Positions 29,291 through 44,372 of a DNA stretch of 64,000 bases are shown piece by piece. A program made the translations under genes and the position numbers. The stretch is from assembly GCA_037783415.1 (NCBI GenBank), contig JAZGTN010000089.1, forward strand, positions 62,001 to 126,000. Reading direction: 5' to 3'. Source of the stretch: Leptasterias polaris. Its lineage: Eukaryota; Echinodermata; Asteroidea; Forcipulatida; Asteriidae. The notes beneath the pieces are model-generated. The model made no database searches. It was not told the origin of the DNA and saw nothing but the letters and a program-made list of their open reading frames with translations. Within the stretch, counting starts at the first letter, position 1; each line of letters begins with the position of its first letter.

Positions 29291-30859
29291 TGTGTGCGCA
29301 ATACATACAAATAGCCCATTTTAATAGCAGAGCTTTAACCTATTTTCATTTATTTTTCATTTATTGATTTCCAATTAGAAACTTACCAAAATTTCACAAA
29401 CGACTCTCCATAATACTGTCCTCAATGATATAAAATAATATCAAGTTTTTAATTGGGGACTTTTAATTGGGGACATTTTATAAAACTAGTCTTTTTCACA
29501 GCCCATCTTAAGCCTCAGTTCGGTGTGTGCGCAATACATACAAATAGCCCATTTTAATAGCAGAGCTTTAACCTATTTTCATTTATTTTTCATTTATTGA
29601 TTTCCAATTAGAAACTTACCAAAATTTCACAAACGACTCTCCATAATACTGTCCTCAATGATATAAAATAATATCAAGTTTTTAATTAGGGACTTTTAAT
29701 TGGGGACATTTTATAAAACTTGTCTTTTTCACAGCCCATCTTAAGCCTCAGTTCGGTGTGTGCGCAATACATACAAATAGCCCATTTTAATAGCAGAGCT
29801 TTAACCTATTTTCATTTATTTTTCATTTATTGATTTCCAATTAGAAACTTACCAAAATTTCACAAACGACTCTCCATAATACTGTCCTCAATGATATAAA
29901 ATAATATCAAGTTTTTAATTGGGGACTTTTAATTGGGGACATTTTATAAAACTAGTCTTTTTCACAGCCCATCTTAAGCCTCAGTTCGGTGTGTGCGCAA
30001 TACATACACATAGCCCATTTTAATAGCAGAGCTTTAACCTATTTTCATTTATTTTTCATTTATTGATTTCCAATTAGAAACTTACCAAAATTTCACAAAC
30101 GACTCTCCATAATACTGTCCTCAATGATATAAAATAATATCAAGTTTTTAATTGGGGACATTTTATAAAACTAGTCTTTTTCACAGCCCATCTTAAGCCT
30201 CAGTTCGGTGTGTGCGCAATACATACAAATAGCCCATTTTAATAGCAGAGCTTTAACCTATTTTCATTTATTTTTCATTTATTGATTTCCAATTAGAAAC
30301 TTACCAAAATTTCACAAACGACTCTTCATAATACTGTCCTCAATGATATAAAATAATATCAAGTTTTTAATTGGGGACATTTTATAAAACTAGTCTTTTT
30401 CACAGCCCATCTTAAGCCTCAGTTCGGTGTGTGCGCAATACATACAAATAGCCCATTTTAATAGCAGAGCTTTAACCTATTTTCATTTATTTTTCATTTA
30501 TTGATTTCCAATTAGAAACTTACCAAAATTTCACAAACGACTCTCCATAATACTGTCCTCAATGATATAAAATAATATCAAGTTTTTAATTGGGGACATT
30601 TTATAAAACTAGTCTTTTTCACAGCCCATCTTAAGCCTCAGTTCGGTGTGTGCGCAATACATACAAATAGCCCATTTTAATAGCAGAGCTTTAACCTATT
30701 TTCATTTATTTTTCATTTATTGATTTCCAATTAGAAACTTACCAAAATTTCACAAACGACTCTCCATAATACTGTCCTCAATGATATAAAATAATATCAA
30801 GTTTTTAATTGGGGACTTTTAATTGGGGACATTTTATAAAACTAGTCTTTTTCACAGCC

Positions 30860-32830
30860 CATCTTAAGTCTCAGTTCGGTGTGTGCGCAATACATACAAA
30901 TAGCCCATTTTAATAGCAGAGCTTTAATCTATTTTCATTTATTTTTCATTTATTGATTTCCAATTAGAAACTTACCAAAATTTCACAAACGACTCTCCAT
31001 AATACTGTCCTCAATGATATAAAATAATAACAAGTTTTTAATTGGGGACATTTTATAAAACTAGTCTTTTTCACAGCCCATCTTAAGCCTCAGTTTGGTG
31101 TGTGCGCAATACATACAAATAGCCCATTTTAATAGCAGAGCTTTAACCTATTTTCATTTATTTTTCATTTATTGATTTCCAATTAGAAACTTACCAAAAT
31201 TTCACAAACGACTCTCCATAATACTGTCCTCAATGATATAAAATAATATCAAGTTTTTAATTGGGGACATTTTATAAAACTAGTCTTTTTCACAGCCCAT
31301 CTTAAGCCTCAGTTCGGTGTGTGCGCAATACATACAAATAGCCCATTTTAATAGCAGAGCTTTAACCTATTTTCATTTATTTTTCATTTATTGATTTCCA
31401 ATTAGAAACTTACCAAAATTTCACAAACGACTCTCCATAATACTGTCCTCAATGATATAAAATAATATCAAGTTTTTAATTAGGGACTTTTAATTGGGGA
31501 CATTTTATAAAACTTGTCTTTTTCACAGCCCATCTTAAGCCTCAGTTCGGTGTGTGCGCAATACATACAAATAGCCCATTTTAATAGCAGAGCTTTAACC
31601 TATTTTCATTTATTTTTCATTTATTGATTTCCAATTAGAAACTTACCAAAATTTCACAAACGACTCTCCATAATACTGTCCTCAATGATATAAAATAATA
31701 TCAAGTTTTTAATTGGGGACTTTTAATTGGGGACATTTTATAAAACTAGTCTTTTTCACAGCCCATCTTAAGCCTCAGTTCGGTGTGTGCGCAATACATA
31801 CACATAGCCCATTTTAATAGCAGAGCTTTAACCTATTTTCATTTATTTTTCATTTATTGATTTCCAATTAGAAACTTACCAAAATTTCACAAACGACTCT
31901 CCATAATACTGTCCTCAATGATATAAAATAATATCAAGTTTTTAATTGGGGACATTTTATAAAACTAGTCTTTTTCACAGCCCATCTTAAGCCTCAGTTC
32001 GGTGTGTGCGCAATACATACAAATAGCCCATTTTAATAGCAGAGCTTTAACCTATTTTCATTTATTTTTCATTTATTGATTTCCAATTAGAAACTTACCA
32101 AAATTTCACAAACGACTCTTCATAATACTGTCCTCAATGATATAAAATAATATCAAGTTTTTAATTGGGGACATTTTATAAAACTAGTCTTTTTCACAGC
32201 CCATCTTAAGCCTCAGTTCGGTGTGTGCGCAATACATACAAATAGCCCATTTTAATAGCAGAGCTTTAACCTATTTTCATTTATTTTTCATTTATTGATT
32301 TCCAATTAGAAACTTACCAAAATTTCACAAACGACTCTCCATAATACTGTCCTCAATGATATAAAATAATATCAAGTTTTTAATTGGGGACATTTTATAA
32401 AACTAGTCTTTTTCACAGCCCATCTTAAGCCTCAGTTCGGTGTGTGCGCAATACATACAAATAGCCCATTTTAATAGCAGAGCTTTAACCTATTTTCATT
32501 TATTTTTCATTTATTGATTTCCAATTAGAAACTTACCAAAATTTCACAAACGACTCTCCATAATACTGTCCTCAATGATATAAAATAATATCAAGTTTTT
32601 AATTGGGGACTTTTAATTGGGGACATTTTATAAAACTAGTCTTTTTCACAGCCCATCTTAAGTCTCAGTTCGGTGTGTGCGCAATACATACAAATAGCCC
32701 ATTTTAATAGCAGAGCTTTAATCTATTTTCATTTATTTTTCATTTATTGATTTCCAATTAGAAACTTACCAAAATTTCACAAACGACTCTCCATAATACT
32801 GTCCTCAATGATATAAAATAATAACAAGTT
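30860..32830 (+). repeat. Tandem duplication, 1794-bp period (8 monomers)
   Basis: Two linked private variants recur 1794 bp apart: AAGTCTCAG at 30869 and 32663, and ATAACAAG at 31030 and 32824. The spacing equals 5 short plus 3 long monomers. Only two copies are seen. Coordinates span the marker positions, not proven copy boundaries. Confidence 0.75.
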
Positions 32831-35099
32831 TTTAATTGGGGACATTTTATAAAACTAGTCTTTTTCACAGCCCATCTTAAGCCTCAGTTCGGTGTGTGCG
32901 CAATACATACAAATAGCCCATTTTAATAGCAGAGCTTTAACCTATTTTCATTTATTTTTCATTTATTGATTTCCAATTAGAAACTTACCAAAATTTCACA
33001 AACGACTCTCCATAATACTGTCCTCAATGATATAAAATAATATCAAGTTTTTAATTGGGGACATTTTATAAAACTAGTCTTTTTCACAGCCCATCTTAAG
33101 CCTCAGTTCGGTGTGTGCGCAATACATACAAATAGCCCATTTTAATAGCAGAGCTTTAACCTATTTTCATTTATTTTTCATTTATTGATTTCCAATTAGA
33201 AACTTACCAAAATTTCACAAACGACTCTCCATAATACTGTCCTCAATTATATAAAATAATATCAAGTTTTTAATTGGGGACTTTTAATTGGGGAAATTTT
33301 ATAAAACTAGTCTTTTTCACAGCCCATCTTAAGCCTCAGTTCGGTGTGTGCGCAATACATACACATAGCCCATTTTAATAGCAGAGCTTTAACCTATTTT
33401 CATTTATTTTTCATTTATTGATTTCCAATTAGAAACTTACCAAAATTTCACAAACGACTCTCCATAATACTGTCCTCAATGATATAAAATAATATCAAGT
33501 TTTTAATTGGGGACATTTTATAAAACTAGTCTTTTTCACAGCCCATCTTAAGCCTCAGTTCGGTGTGTGCGCAATACATACAAATAGCCCATTTTAATAG
33601 CAGAGCTTTAACCTATTTTCATTTATTTTTCATTTATTGATTTCCAATTAGAAACTTACCAAAATTTCACAAACGACTCTCCATAATACTGTCCTCAATG
33701 ATATAAAATAATATCAAGTTTTTAATTGGGGACTTTTAATTGGGGACATTTTATAAAACTAGTCTTTTTCACAGCCCATCTTAAGCCTCAGTTCGGTGTG
33801 TGCGCAATACATACAAATAGCCCATTTTAATAGCAGAGCTTTAACCTATTTTCATTTATTTTTCATTTATTGATTTCCAATTAGAAACTTACCAAAATTT
33901 CACAAACGACTCTCCATAATACTGTCCTCAATGATATAAAATAATATCAAGTTTTTAATTGGGGACATTTTATAAAACTAGTCTTTTTCACAGCCCATCT
34001 TAAGCCTCAGTTCGGTGTGTGCGCAATACATACAAATAGCCCATTTTAATAGCAGAGCTTTAACCTATTTTCATTTATTTTTCATTTATTGATTTCCAAT
34101 TAGAAACTTACCAAAATTTCACAAACGACTCTCCATAATACTGTCCTCAATGATATAAAATAATATCAAGTTTTTAATTGGGGACTTTTAATTGGGGAAA
34201 TTTTATAAAACTAGTCTTTTTCACAGCCCATCTTAAGCCTCAGTTCGGTGTGTGCGCAATACATACACATAGCCCATTTTAATAGCAGAGCTTTAACCTA
34301 TTTTCATTTATTTTTCATTTATTGATTTCCAATTAGAAACTTACCAAAATTTCACAAACGACTCTCCATAATACTGTCCTCAATGATATAAAATAATATC
34401 AAGTTTTTAATTGGGGACATTTTATAAAACTAGTCTTTTTCACAGCCCATCTTAAGCCTCAGTTCGGTGTGTGCGCAATACATACAAATAGCCCATTTTA
34501 ATAGCAGAGCTTTAACCTATTTTCATTTATTTTTCATTTATTGATTTCCAATTAGAAACTTACCAAAATTTCACAAACGACTCTCCATAATACTGTCCTC
34601 AATGATATAAAATAATATCAAGTTTTTAATTGGGGACTTTTAATTGGGGACATTTTATAAAACTAGTCTTTTTCACAGCCCATCTTAAGCCTCAGTTCGG
34701 TGTGTGCGCAATACATACAAATAGCCCATTTTAATAGCAGAGCTTTAACCTATTTTCATTTATTTTTCATTTATTTATTTCCAATTAGAAACTTACCAAA
34801 ATTTCACAAACGACTCTCCATAATACTGTCCTCAATGATATAAAATAATATCAAGTTTTTAATTGGGGACATTTTATAAAACTAGTCTTTTTCACAGCCC
34901 ATCTTAAGCCTCAGTTCGGTGTGTGCGCAATACATACAAATAGCCCATTTTAATAGCAGAGCTTTAACCTATTTTCATTTATTTTTCATTTATTGATTTC
35001 CAATTAGAAACTTACCAAAATTTCACAAACGACTCTCCATAATACTGTCCTCAATGATATAAAATAATATCAAGTTTTTAATTGGGGACATTTTATAAA

Positions 35100-38000
35100 A
35101 CTAGTCTTTTTCACAGCCCATCTTAAGCCTCAGTTCTGTGTGTGCGCAATACATACAAATAGCCCATTTTAATAGCAGAGCTTTAACCTATTTTCATTTA
35201 TTTTTCATTTATTGATTTCCAATTAGAAACTTACCAAAATTTCACAAACGACTCTCCATAATACTGTCCTCAATGATATAAAATAATATCAAGTTTTTAA
35301 TTGGGGACTTTTAATTGGGGACATTTTATAAAACTAGTCTTTTTCACAGCCCATCTTAAGCCTCAGTTCGGTGTGTGCGCAATACATACAAATAGCCCAT
35401 TTTAATAGCAGAGCTTTAACCTATTTTCATTTATTTTTCATTTATTGATTTCCAATTAGAAACTTACCAAAATTTCACAAACGACTCTCCATAATACTGT
35501 CCTCAATGATATAAAATAATATCAAGTTTTTAATTGGGGACATTTTATAAAACTAGTCTTTTTCACAGCCCATCTTAAGCCTCAGTTCGGTGTGTGCGCA
35601 ATACATACAAATAGCCCATTTTAATAGCAGAGCTTTAACCTATTTTCATTTATTTTTCATTTATTGATTTCCAATTAGAAACTTACCAAAATTTCACAAA
35701 CGACTCTCCATAATACTGTCCTCAATGATATAAAATAATATCAAGTTTTTAATTGGGGACTTTTAATTGGGGACATTTTATAAAACTAGTCTTTTTCACA
35801 GCCCATCTTAAGCCTCAGTTCGGTGTGTGCGCAATACATACAAATAGCCCATTTTAATAGCAGAGCTTTAACCTATTTTCATTTATTTTTCATTTATTTA
35901 TTTCCAATTAGAAACTTACCAAAATTTCACAAACGACTCTCCATAATACTGTCCTCAATGATATAAAATAATATCAAGTTTTTAATTGGGGACATTTTAT
36001 AAAACTAGTCTTTTTCACAGCCCATCTTAAGCCTCAGTTCGGTGTGTGCGCAATACATACAAATAGCCCATTTTAATAGCAGAGCTTTAACCTATTTTCA
36101 TTTATTTTTCATTTATTGATTTCCAATTAGAAACTTACCAAAATTTCACAAACGACTCTCCATAATACTGTCCTCAATGATATAAAATAATATCAAGTTT
36201 TTAATTGGGGACATTTTATAAAACTAGTCTTTTTCACAGCCCATCTTAAGCCTCAGTTCTGTGTGTGCGCAATACATACAAATAGCCCATTTTAATAGCA
36301 GAGCTTTAACCTATTTTCATTTATTTTTCATTTATTGATTTCCAATTAGAAACTTACAAAAATTTCACAAACGACTCTCCATAATACTGTCCTCAATGAT
36401 ATAAAATAATATCAAGTTTTTAATTGGGGACTTTTAATTGGGGACATTTTATAAAACTAGTCTTTTTCACAGCCCATCTTAAGCCTCAGTTCGGTGTGTG
36501 CGCAATACATACAAATAGCCCATTTTAATAGCAGAGCTTTAACCTATTTTCATTTATTTTTCATTTATTGATTTCCAATTAGAAACTTACCAAAATTTCA
36601 CAAACGACTCTCCATAATACTGTCCTCAATGATATAAAATAATATCAAGTTTTTAATTGGGGACATTTTATAAAACTAGTCTTTTTCACAGCCCATCTTA
36701 AGCCTCAGTTCGGTGTGTGCGCAATACATACAAATAGCCCATTTTAATAGCAGAGCTTTAACCTATTTTCATTTATTTTTCATTTATTGATTTCCAATTA
36801 GAAACTTACCAAAATTTCACAAACGACTCTCCATAATACTGTCCTCAATGATATAAAATAATATCAAGTTTTTAATTGGGGACTTTTAATTGGGGACATT
36901 TTATAAAACTAGTCTTTTTCACAGCCCATCTTAAGCCTCAGTTCGGTGTGTGCGCAATACATACAAATAGCCCATTTTAATAGCAGAGCTTTAACCTATT
37001 TTCATTTATTTTTCATTTATTGATTTCCAATTAGAAACTTACCAAAATTTCACAAACGACTCTCCATAATACTGTCCTCAATGATATAAAATAATATCAA
37101 GTTTTTAATTGGGGACATTTTATAAAACTAGTCTTTTTCACAGCCCATCTTAAGCCTCAGTTCGGTGTGTGCGCAATACATACAAATAGCCCATTTTAAT
37201 AGCAGAGCTTTAACCTATTTTCATTTATTTTTCATTTATTGATTTCCAATTAGAAACTTACCAAAATTTCACAAACGACTCTCCATAATACTGTCCTCAA
37301 TGATATAAAATAATATCAAGTTTTTAATTGGGGACATTTTATAAAACTAGTCTTTTTCACAGCCCATCTTAAGCCTCAGTTCTGTGTGTGCGCAATACAT
37401 ACAAATAGCCCATTTTAATAGCAGAGCTTTAACCTATTTTCATTTATTTTTCATTTATTGATTTCCAATTAGAAACTTACCAAAATTTCACAAACGACTC
37501 TCCATAATACTGTCCTCAATGATATAAAATAATATCAAGTTTTTAATTGGGGACTTTTAATTGGGGACATTTTATAAAACTAGTCTTTTTCACAGCCCAT
37601 CTTAAGCCTCAGTTCGGTGTGTGCGCAATACATACAAATAGCCCATTTTAATAGCAGAGCTTTAACCTATTTTCATTTATTTTTCATTTATTGATTTCCA
37701 ATTAGAAACTTACCAAAATTTCACAAACGACTCTCCATAATACTGTCCTCAATGATATAAAATAATATCAAGTTTTTAATTGGGGACATTTTATAAAACT
37801 AGTCTTTTTCACAGCCCATCTTAAGCCTCAGTTCGGTGTGTGCGCAATACATACAAATAGCCCATTTTAATAGCAGAGCTTTAACCTATTTTCATTTATT
37901 TTTCATTTATTGATTTCCAATTAGAAACTTACCAAAATTTCACAAACGACTCTCCATAATACTGTCCTCAATTATATAAAATAATATCAAGTTTTTAATT

Positions 38001-41000
38001 GGGGACATTTTATAAAACTAGTCTTTTTCACAGCCCATCTTAAGCCTCAGTTCGGTGTGTGCGCAATACATACAAATAGCCCATTTTAATAGCAGAGCTT
38101 TAACCTATTTTCATTTATTTTTCATTTATTGATTTCCAATTAGAAACTTACCAAAATTTCACAAACGACTCTCCATAATACTGTCCTCAATGATATAAAA
38201 TAATATCAAGTTTTTAATTGGGGACTTTTAATTGGGGACATTTTATAAAACTAGTCTTTTTCACAGCCCATCTTAAGCCTCAGTTCGGTGTGTGCGCAAT
38301 ACATACAAATAGCCCATTTTAATAGCAGAGCTTTAACCTATTTTCATTTATTTTTCATTTATTGATTTCCAATTAGAAACTTACCAAAATTTCACAAACG
38401 ACTCTCCATAATACTGTCCTCAATGATATAAAATAATATCAAGTTTTTAATTGGGGACATTTTATAAAACTAGTCTTTTTCACAGCCCATCTTAAGCCTC
38501 AGTTCGGTGTGTGCGCAATACATACAAATAGCCCATTTTAATAGCAGAGCTTTAACCTATTTTCATTTATTTTTCATTTATTGATTTCCAATTAGAAACT
38601 TACCAAAATTTCACAAACGACTCTCCATAATACTGTCCTCAATGATATAAAATAATATCAAGTTTTTAATTGGGGACATTTTATAAAACTAGTCTTTTTC
38701 ACAGCCCATCTTAAGCCTCAGTTCTGTGTGTGCGCAATACATACAAATAGCCCATTTTAATAGCAGAGCTTTAACCTATTTTCATTTATTTTTCATTTAT
38801 TGATTTCCAATTAGAAACTTACCAAAATTTCACAAACGACTCTCCATAATACTGTCCTCAATGATATAAAATAATATCAAGTTTTTAATTGGGGACTTTT
38901 AATTGGGGACATTTTATAAAACTAGTCTTTTTCACAGCCCATCTTAAGCCTCAGTTCGGTGTGTGCGCAATACATACAAATAGCCCATTTTAATAGCAGA
39001 GCTTTAACCTATTTTCATTTATTTTTCATTTATTGATTTCCAATTAGAAACTTACCAAAATTTCACAAACGACTCTCCATAATACTGTCCTCAATGATAT
39101 AAAATAATATCAAGTTTTTAATTGGGGACATTTTATAAAACTAGTCTTTTTCACAGCCCATCTTAAGCCTCAGTTCGGTGTGTGCGCAATACATACAAAT
39201 AGCCCATTTTAATAGCAGAGCTTTAACCTATTTTCATTTATTTTTCATTTATTGATTTCCAATTAGAAACTTACCAAAATTTCACAAACGACTCTCCATA
39301 ATACTGTCCTCAATGATATAAAATAATATCAAGTTTTTAATTGGGGACTTTTAATTGGGGACATTTTATAAAACTAGTCTTTTTCACAGCCCATCTTAAG
39401 CCTCAGTTCGGTGTGTGCGCAATACATACAAATAGCCCATTTTAATAGCAGAGCTTTAACCTATTTTCATTTATTTTTCATTTATTGATTTCCAATTAGA
39501 AACTTACCAAAATTTCACAAACGACTCTCCATAATACTGTCCTCAATGATATAAAATAATATCAAGTTTTTAATTGGGGACATTTTATAAAACTAGTCTT
39601 TTTCACAGCCCATCTTAAGCCTCAGTTCGGTGTGTGCGCAATACATACAAATAGCCCATTTTAATAGCAGAGCTTTAACCTATTTTCATTTATTTTTCAT
39701 TTATTGATTTCCAATTAGAAACTTACCAAAATTTCACAAACGACTCTCCATAATACTGTCCTCAATGATATAAAATAATATCAAGTTTTTAATTGGGGAC
39801 ATTTTATAAAACTAGTCTTTTTCACAGCCCATCTTAAGCCTCAGTTCTGTGTGTGCGCAATACATACAAATAGCCCATTTTAATAGCAGAGCTTTAACCT
39901 ATTTTCATTTATTTTTCATTTATTGATTTCCAATTAGAAACTTACCAAAATTTCACAAACGACTCTCCATAATACTGTCCTCAATGATATAAAATAATAT
40001 CAAGTTTTTAATTGGGGACTTTTAATTGGGGACATTTTATAAAACTAGTCTTTTTCACAGCCCATCTTAAGCCTCAGTTCGGTGTGTGCGCAATACATAC
40101 AAATAGCCCATTTTAATAGCAGAGCTTTAACCTATTTTCATTTATTTTTCATTTATTGATTTCCAATTAGAAACTTACCAAAATTTCACAAACGACTCTC
40201 CATAATACTGTCCTCAATGATATAAAATAATATCAAGTTTTTAATTGGGGACATTTTATAAAACTAGTCTTTTTCACAGCCCATCTTAAGCCTCAGTTCG
40301 GTGTGTGCGCAATACATACAAATAGCCCATTTTAATAGCAGAGCTTTAACCTATTTTCATTTATTTTTCATTTATTGATTTCCAATTAGAAACTTACCAA
40401 AATTTCACAAACGACTCTCCATAATACTGTCCTCAATGATATAAAATAATATCAAGTTTTTAATTGGGGACTTTTAATTGGGGACATTTTATAAAACTAG
40501 TCTTTTTCACAGCCCATCTTAAGCCTCAGTTCGGTGTGTGCGCAATACATACAAATAGCCCATTTTAATAGCAGAGCTTTAACCTATTTTCATTTATTTT
40601 TCATTTATTGATTTCCAATTAGAAACTTACCAAAATTTCACAAACGACTCTCCATAATACTGTCCTCAATGATATAAAATAATATCAAGTTTTTAATTGG
40701 GGACATTTTATAAAACTAGTCTTTTTCACAGCCCATCTTAAGCCTCAGTTCGGTGTGTGCGCAATACATACAAATAGCCCATTTTAATAGCAGAGCTTTA
40801 ACCTATTTTCATTTATTTTTCATTTATTGATTTCCAATTAGAAACTTACCAAAATTTCACAAACGACTCTCCATAATACTGTCCTCAATGATATAAAATA
40901 ATATCAAGTTTTTAATTGGGGACTTTTAATTGGGGACATTTTATAAAACTAGTCTTTTTCACAGCCCATCTTAAGCCTCAGTTCGGTGTGTGCGCAATAC

Positions 41001-44000
41001 ATACAAATAGCCCATTTTAATAGCAGAGCTTTAACCTATTTTCATTTATTTTTCATTTATTGATTTCCAATTAGAAACTTACCAAAATTTCACAAACGAC
41101 TCTCCATAATACTGTCCTCAATGATATAAAATAATATCAAGTTTTTAATTGGGGACATTTTATAAAACTAGTCTTTTTCACAGCCCATCTTAAGCCTCAG
41201 TTCGGTGTGTGCGCAATACATACAAATAGCCCATTTTAATAGCAGAGCTTTAACCTATTTTCATTTATTTTTCATTTATTGATTTCCAATTAGAAACTTA
41301 CCAAAATTTCACAAACGACTCTCCATAATACTGTCCTCAATGATATAAAATAATATCAAGTTTTTAATTGGGGACTTTTAATTGGGGACATTTTATAAAA
41401 CTAGTCTTTTTCACAGCCCATCTTAAGCCTCAGTTCGGTGTGTGCGCAATACATACAAATAGCCCATTTTAATAGCAGAGCTTTAACCTATTTTCATTTA
41501 TTTTTCATTTATTGATTTCCAATTAGAAACTTACCAAAATTTCACAAACGACTCTCCATAATACTGTCCTCAATGATATAAAATAATATCAAGTTTTTAA
41601 TTGGGGACATTTTATAAAACTAGTCTTTTTCACAGCCCATCTTAAGCCTCAGTTCGGTGTGTGCGCAATACATACAAATAGCCCATTTTAATAGCAGAGC
41701 TTTAACCTATTTTCATTTATTTTTCATTTATTGATTTCCAATTAGAAACTTACCAAAATTTCACAAACGACTCTCCATAATACTGTCCTCAATGATATAA
41801 AATAATATCAAGTTTTTAATTGGGGACATTTTATAAAACTAGTCTTTTTCACAGCCCATCTTAAGCCTCAGTTCTGTGTGTGCGCAATACATACAAATAG
41901 CCCATTTTAATAGCAGAGCTTTAACCTATTTTCATTTATTTTTCATTTATTGATTTCCAATTAGAAACTTACCAAAATTTCACAAACGACTCTCCATAAT
42001 ACTGTCCTCAATGATATAAAATAATATCAAGTTTTTAATTGGGGACTTTTAATTGGGGACATTTTATAAAACTAGTCTTTTTCACAGCCCATCTTAAGCC
42101 TCAGTTCGGTGTGTGCGCAATACATACAAATAGCCCATTTTAATAGCAGAGCTTTAACCTATTTTCATTTATTTTTCATTTATTGATTTCCAATTAGAAA
42201 CTTACCAAAATTTCACAAACGACTCTCCATAATACTGTCCTCAATGATATAAAATAATATCAAGTTTTTAATTGGGGACATTTTATAAAACTAGTCTTTT
42301 TCACAGCCCATCTTAAGCCTCAGTTCGGTGTGTGCGCAATACATACAAATAGCCCATTTTAATAGCAGAGCTTTAACCTATTTTCATTTATTTTTCATTT
42401 ATTGATTTCCAATTAGAAACTTACCAAAATTTCACAAACGACTCTCCATAATACTGTCCTCAATGATATAAAATAATATCAAGTTTTTAATTGGGGACTT
42501 TTAATTGGGGACATTTTATAAAACTAGTCTTTTTCACAGCCCATCTTAAGCCTCAGTTCGGTGTGTGCGCAATACATACAAATAGCCCATTTTAATAGCA
42601 GAGCTTTAACCTATTTTCATTTATTTTTCATTTATTGATTTCCAATTAGAAACTTACCAAAATTTCACAAACGACTCTCCATAATACTGTCCTCAATGAT
42701 ATAAAATAATATCAAGTTTTTAATTGGGGACATTTTATAAAACTAGTCTTTTTCACAGCCCATCTTAAGCCTCAGTTCGGTGTGTGCGCAATACATACAA
42801 ATAGCCCATTTTAATAGCAGAGCTTTAACCTATTTTCATTTATTTTTCATTTATTGATTTCCAATTAGAAACTTACCAAAATTTCACAAACGACTCTCCA
42901 TAATACTGTCCTCAATGATATAAAATAATATCAAGTTTTTAATTGGGGACATTTTATAAAACTAGTCTTTTTCACAGCCCATCTTAAGCCTCAGTTCTGT
43001 GTGTGCGCAATACATACAAATAGCCCATTTTAATAGCAGAGCTTTAACCTATTTTCATTTATTTTTCATTTATTGATTTCCAATTAGAAACTTACCAAAA
43101 TTTCACAAACGACTCTCCATAATACTGTCCTCAATGATATAAAATAATATCAAGTTTTTAATTGGGGACTTTTAATTGGGGACATTTTATAAAACTAGTC
43201 TTTTTCACAGCCCATCTTAAGCCTCAGTTCGGTGTGTGCGCAATACATACAAATAGCCCATTTTAATAGCAGAGCTTTAACCTATTTTCATTTATTTTTC
43301 ATTTATTGATTTCCAATTAGAAACTTACCAAAATTTCACAAACGACTCTCCATAATACTGTCCTCAATGATATAAAATAATATCAAGTTTTTAATTGGGG
43401 ACATTTTATAAAACTAGTCTTTTTCACAGCCCATCTTAAGCCTCAGTTCGGTGTGTGCGCAATACATACAAATAGCCCATTTTAATAGCAGAGCTTTAAC
43501 CTATTTTCATTTATTTTTCATTTATTGATTTCCAATTAGAAACTTACCAAAATTTCACAAACGACTCTCCATAATACTGTCCTCAATGATATAAAATAAT
43601 ATCAAGTTTTTAATTGGGGACTTTTAATTGGGGACATTTTATAAAACTAGTCTTTTTCACAGCCCATCTTAAGCCTCAGTTCGGTGTGTGCGCAATACAT
43701 ACAAATAGCCCATTTTAATAGCAGAGCTTTAACCTATTTTCATTTATTTTTCATTTATTGATTTCCAATTAGAAACTTACCAAAATTTCACAAACGACTC
43801 TCCATAATACTGTCCTCAATGATATAAAATAATATCAAGTTTTTAATTGGGGACATTTTATAAAACTAGTCTTTTTCACAGCCCATCTTAAGCCTCAGTT
43901 CGGTGTGTGCGCAATACATACAAATAGCCCATTTTAATAGCAGAGCTTTAACCTATTTTCATTTATTTTTCATTTATTGATTTCCAATTAGAAACTTACC

Positions 44001-44365
44001 AAAATTTCACAAACGACTCTCCATAATACTGTCCTCAATGATATAAAATAATATCAAGTTTTTAATTGGGGACTTTTAATTGGGGACATTTTATAAAACT
44101 AGTCTTTTTCACAGCCCATCTTAAGCCTCAGTTCGGTGTGTGCGCAATACATACAAATAGCCCATTTTAATAGCAGAGCTTTAACCTATTTTCATTTATT
44201 TTTCATTTATTGATTTCCAATTAGAAACTTACCAAAATTTCACAAACGACTCTCCATAATACTGTCCTCAATGATATAAAATAATATCAAGTTTTTAATT
44301 GGGGACATTTTATAAAACTAGTCTTTTTCACAGCCCATCTTAAGCCTCAGTTCGGTGTGTGCGCA
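35100..44365 (+). repeat. Higher-order repeat, mainly 1123-bp period (5 monomers)
   Basis: The variant TTCTGTGTG (consensus TTCGGTGTG) lies at 35137, 36260, 37383, 38725, 39848, 41875 and 42998. Spacings are 1123, 1123, 1342, 1123, 2027 and 1123 bp, that is five, five, six, five, nine and five monomers. The basic unit is 3 short plus 2 long monomers. Unequal exchange explains the 6- and 9-monomer intervals. Very little other variation is visible, so this sub-block looks the most recently homogenised. Confidence 0.85.
44358..44365. repeat. Left TGTGCGCA target-site duplication
   Basis: The eight satellite bases TGTGCGCA end the left flank. The following base is C, where intact monomers continue with A, which fixes this boundary exactly. 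Confidence 0.9.
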
Positions 44366-44372
44366 CGGCCGT
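44366..44372 (+). repeat. Left 7-bp inverted end (CGGCCGT)
   Basis: CGGCCGT is the reverse complement of the last seven bases of the element. The next bases (ATCAAGCC) do not match the other end (TCCGCAG), although a weak ATTAAAA similarity follows about 20 bases inward on both sides. Confidence 0.75.

Larger units (their letters stand above)
15401..44365 (+). repeat. Satellite block 2, 219/233-bp monomers
   Basis: The same family in the same orientation as block 1, resuming exactly where the 1.49-kb transposon interrupts a monomer and ending where the 4.17-kb transposon inserts. It contains several sub-blocks with their own higher-order period, a 17-bp micro-array at 21506-21598, and one monomer near 29061 that is about 5 bp short. 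A variant long monomer carrying AATTAGGGAC together with AAACTTGTC recurs through 16-31 kb and marks related units. Nothing other than satellite was seen in this 29-kb stretch. Confidence 0.98.
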
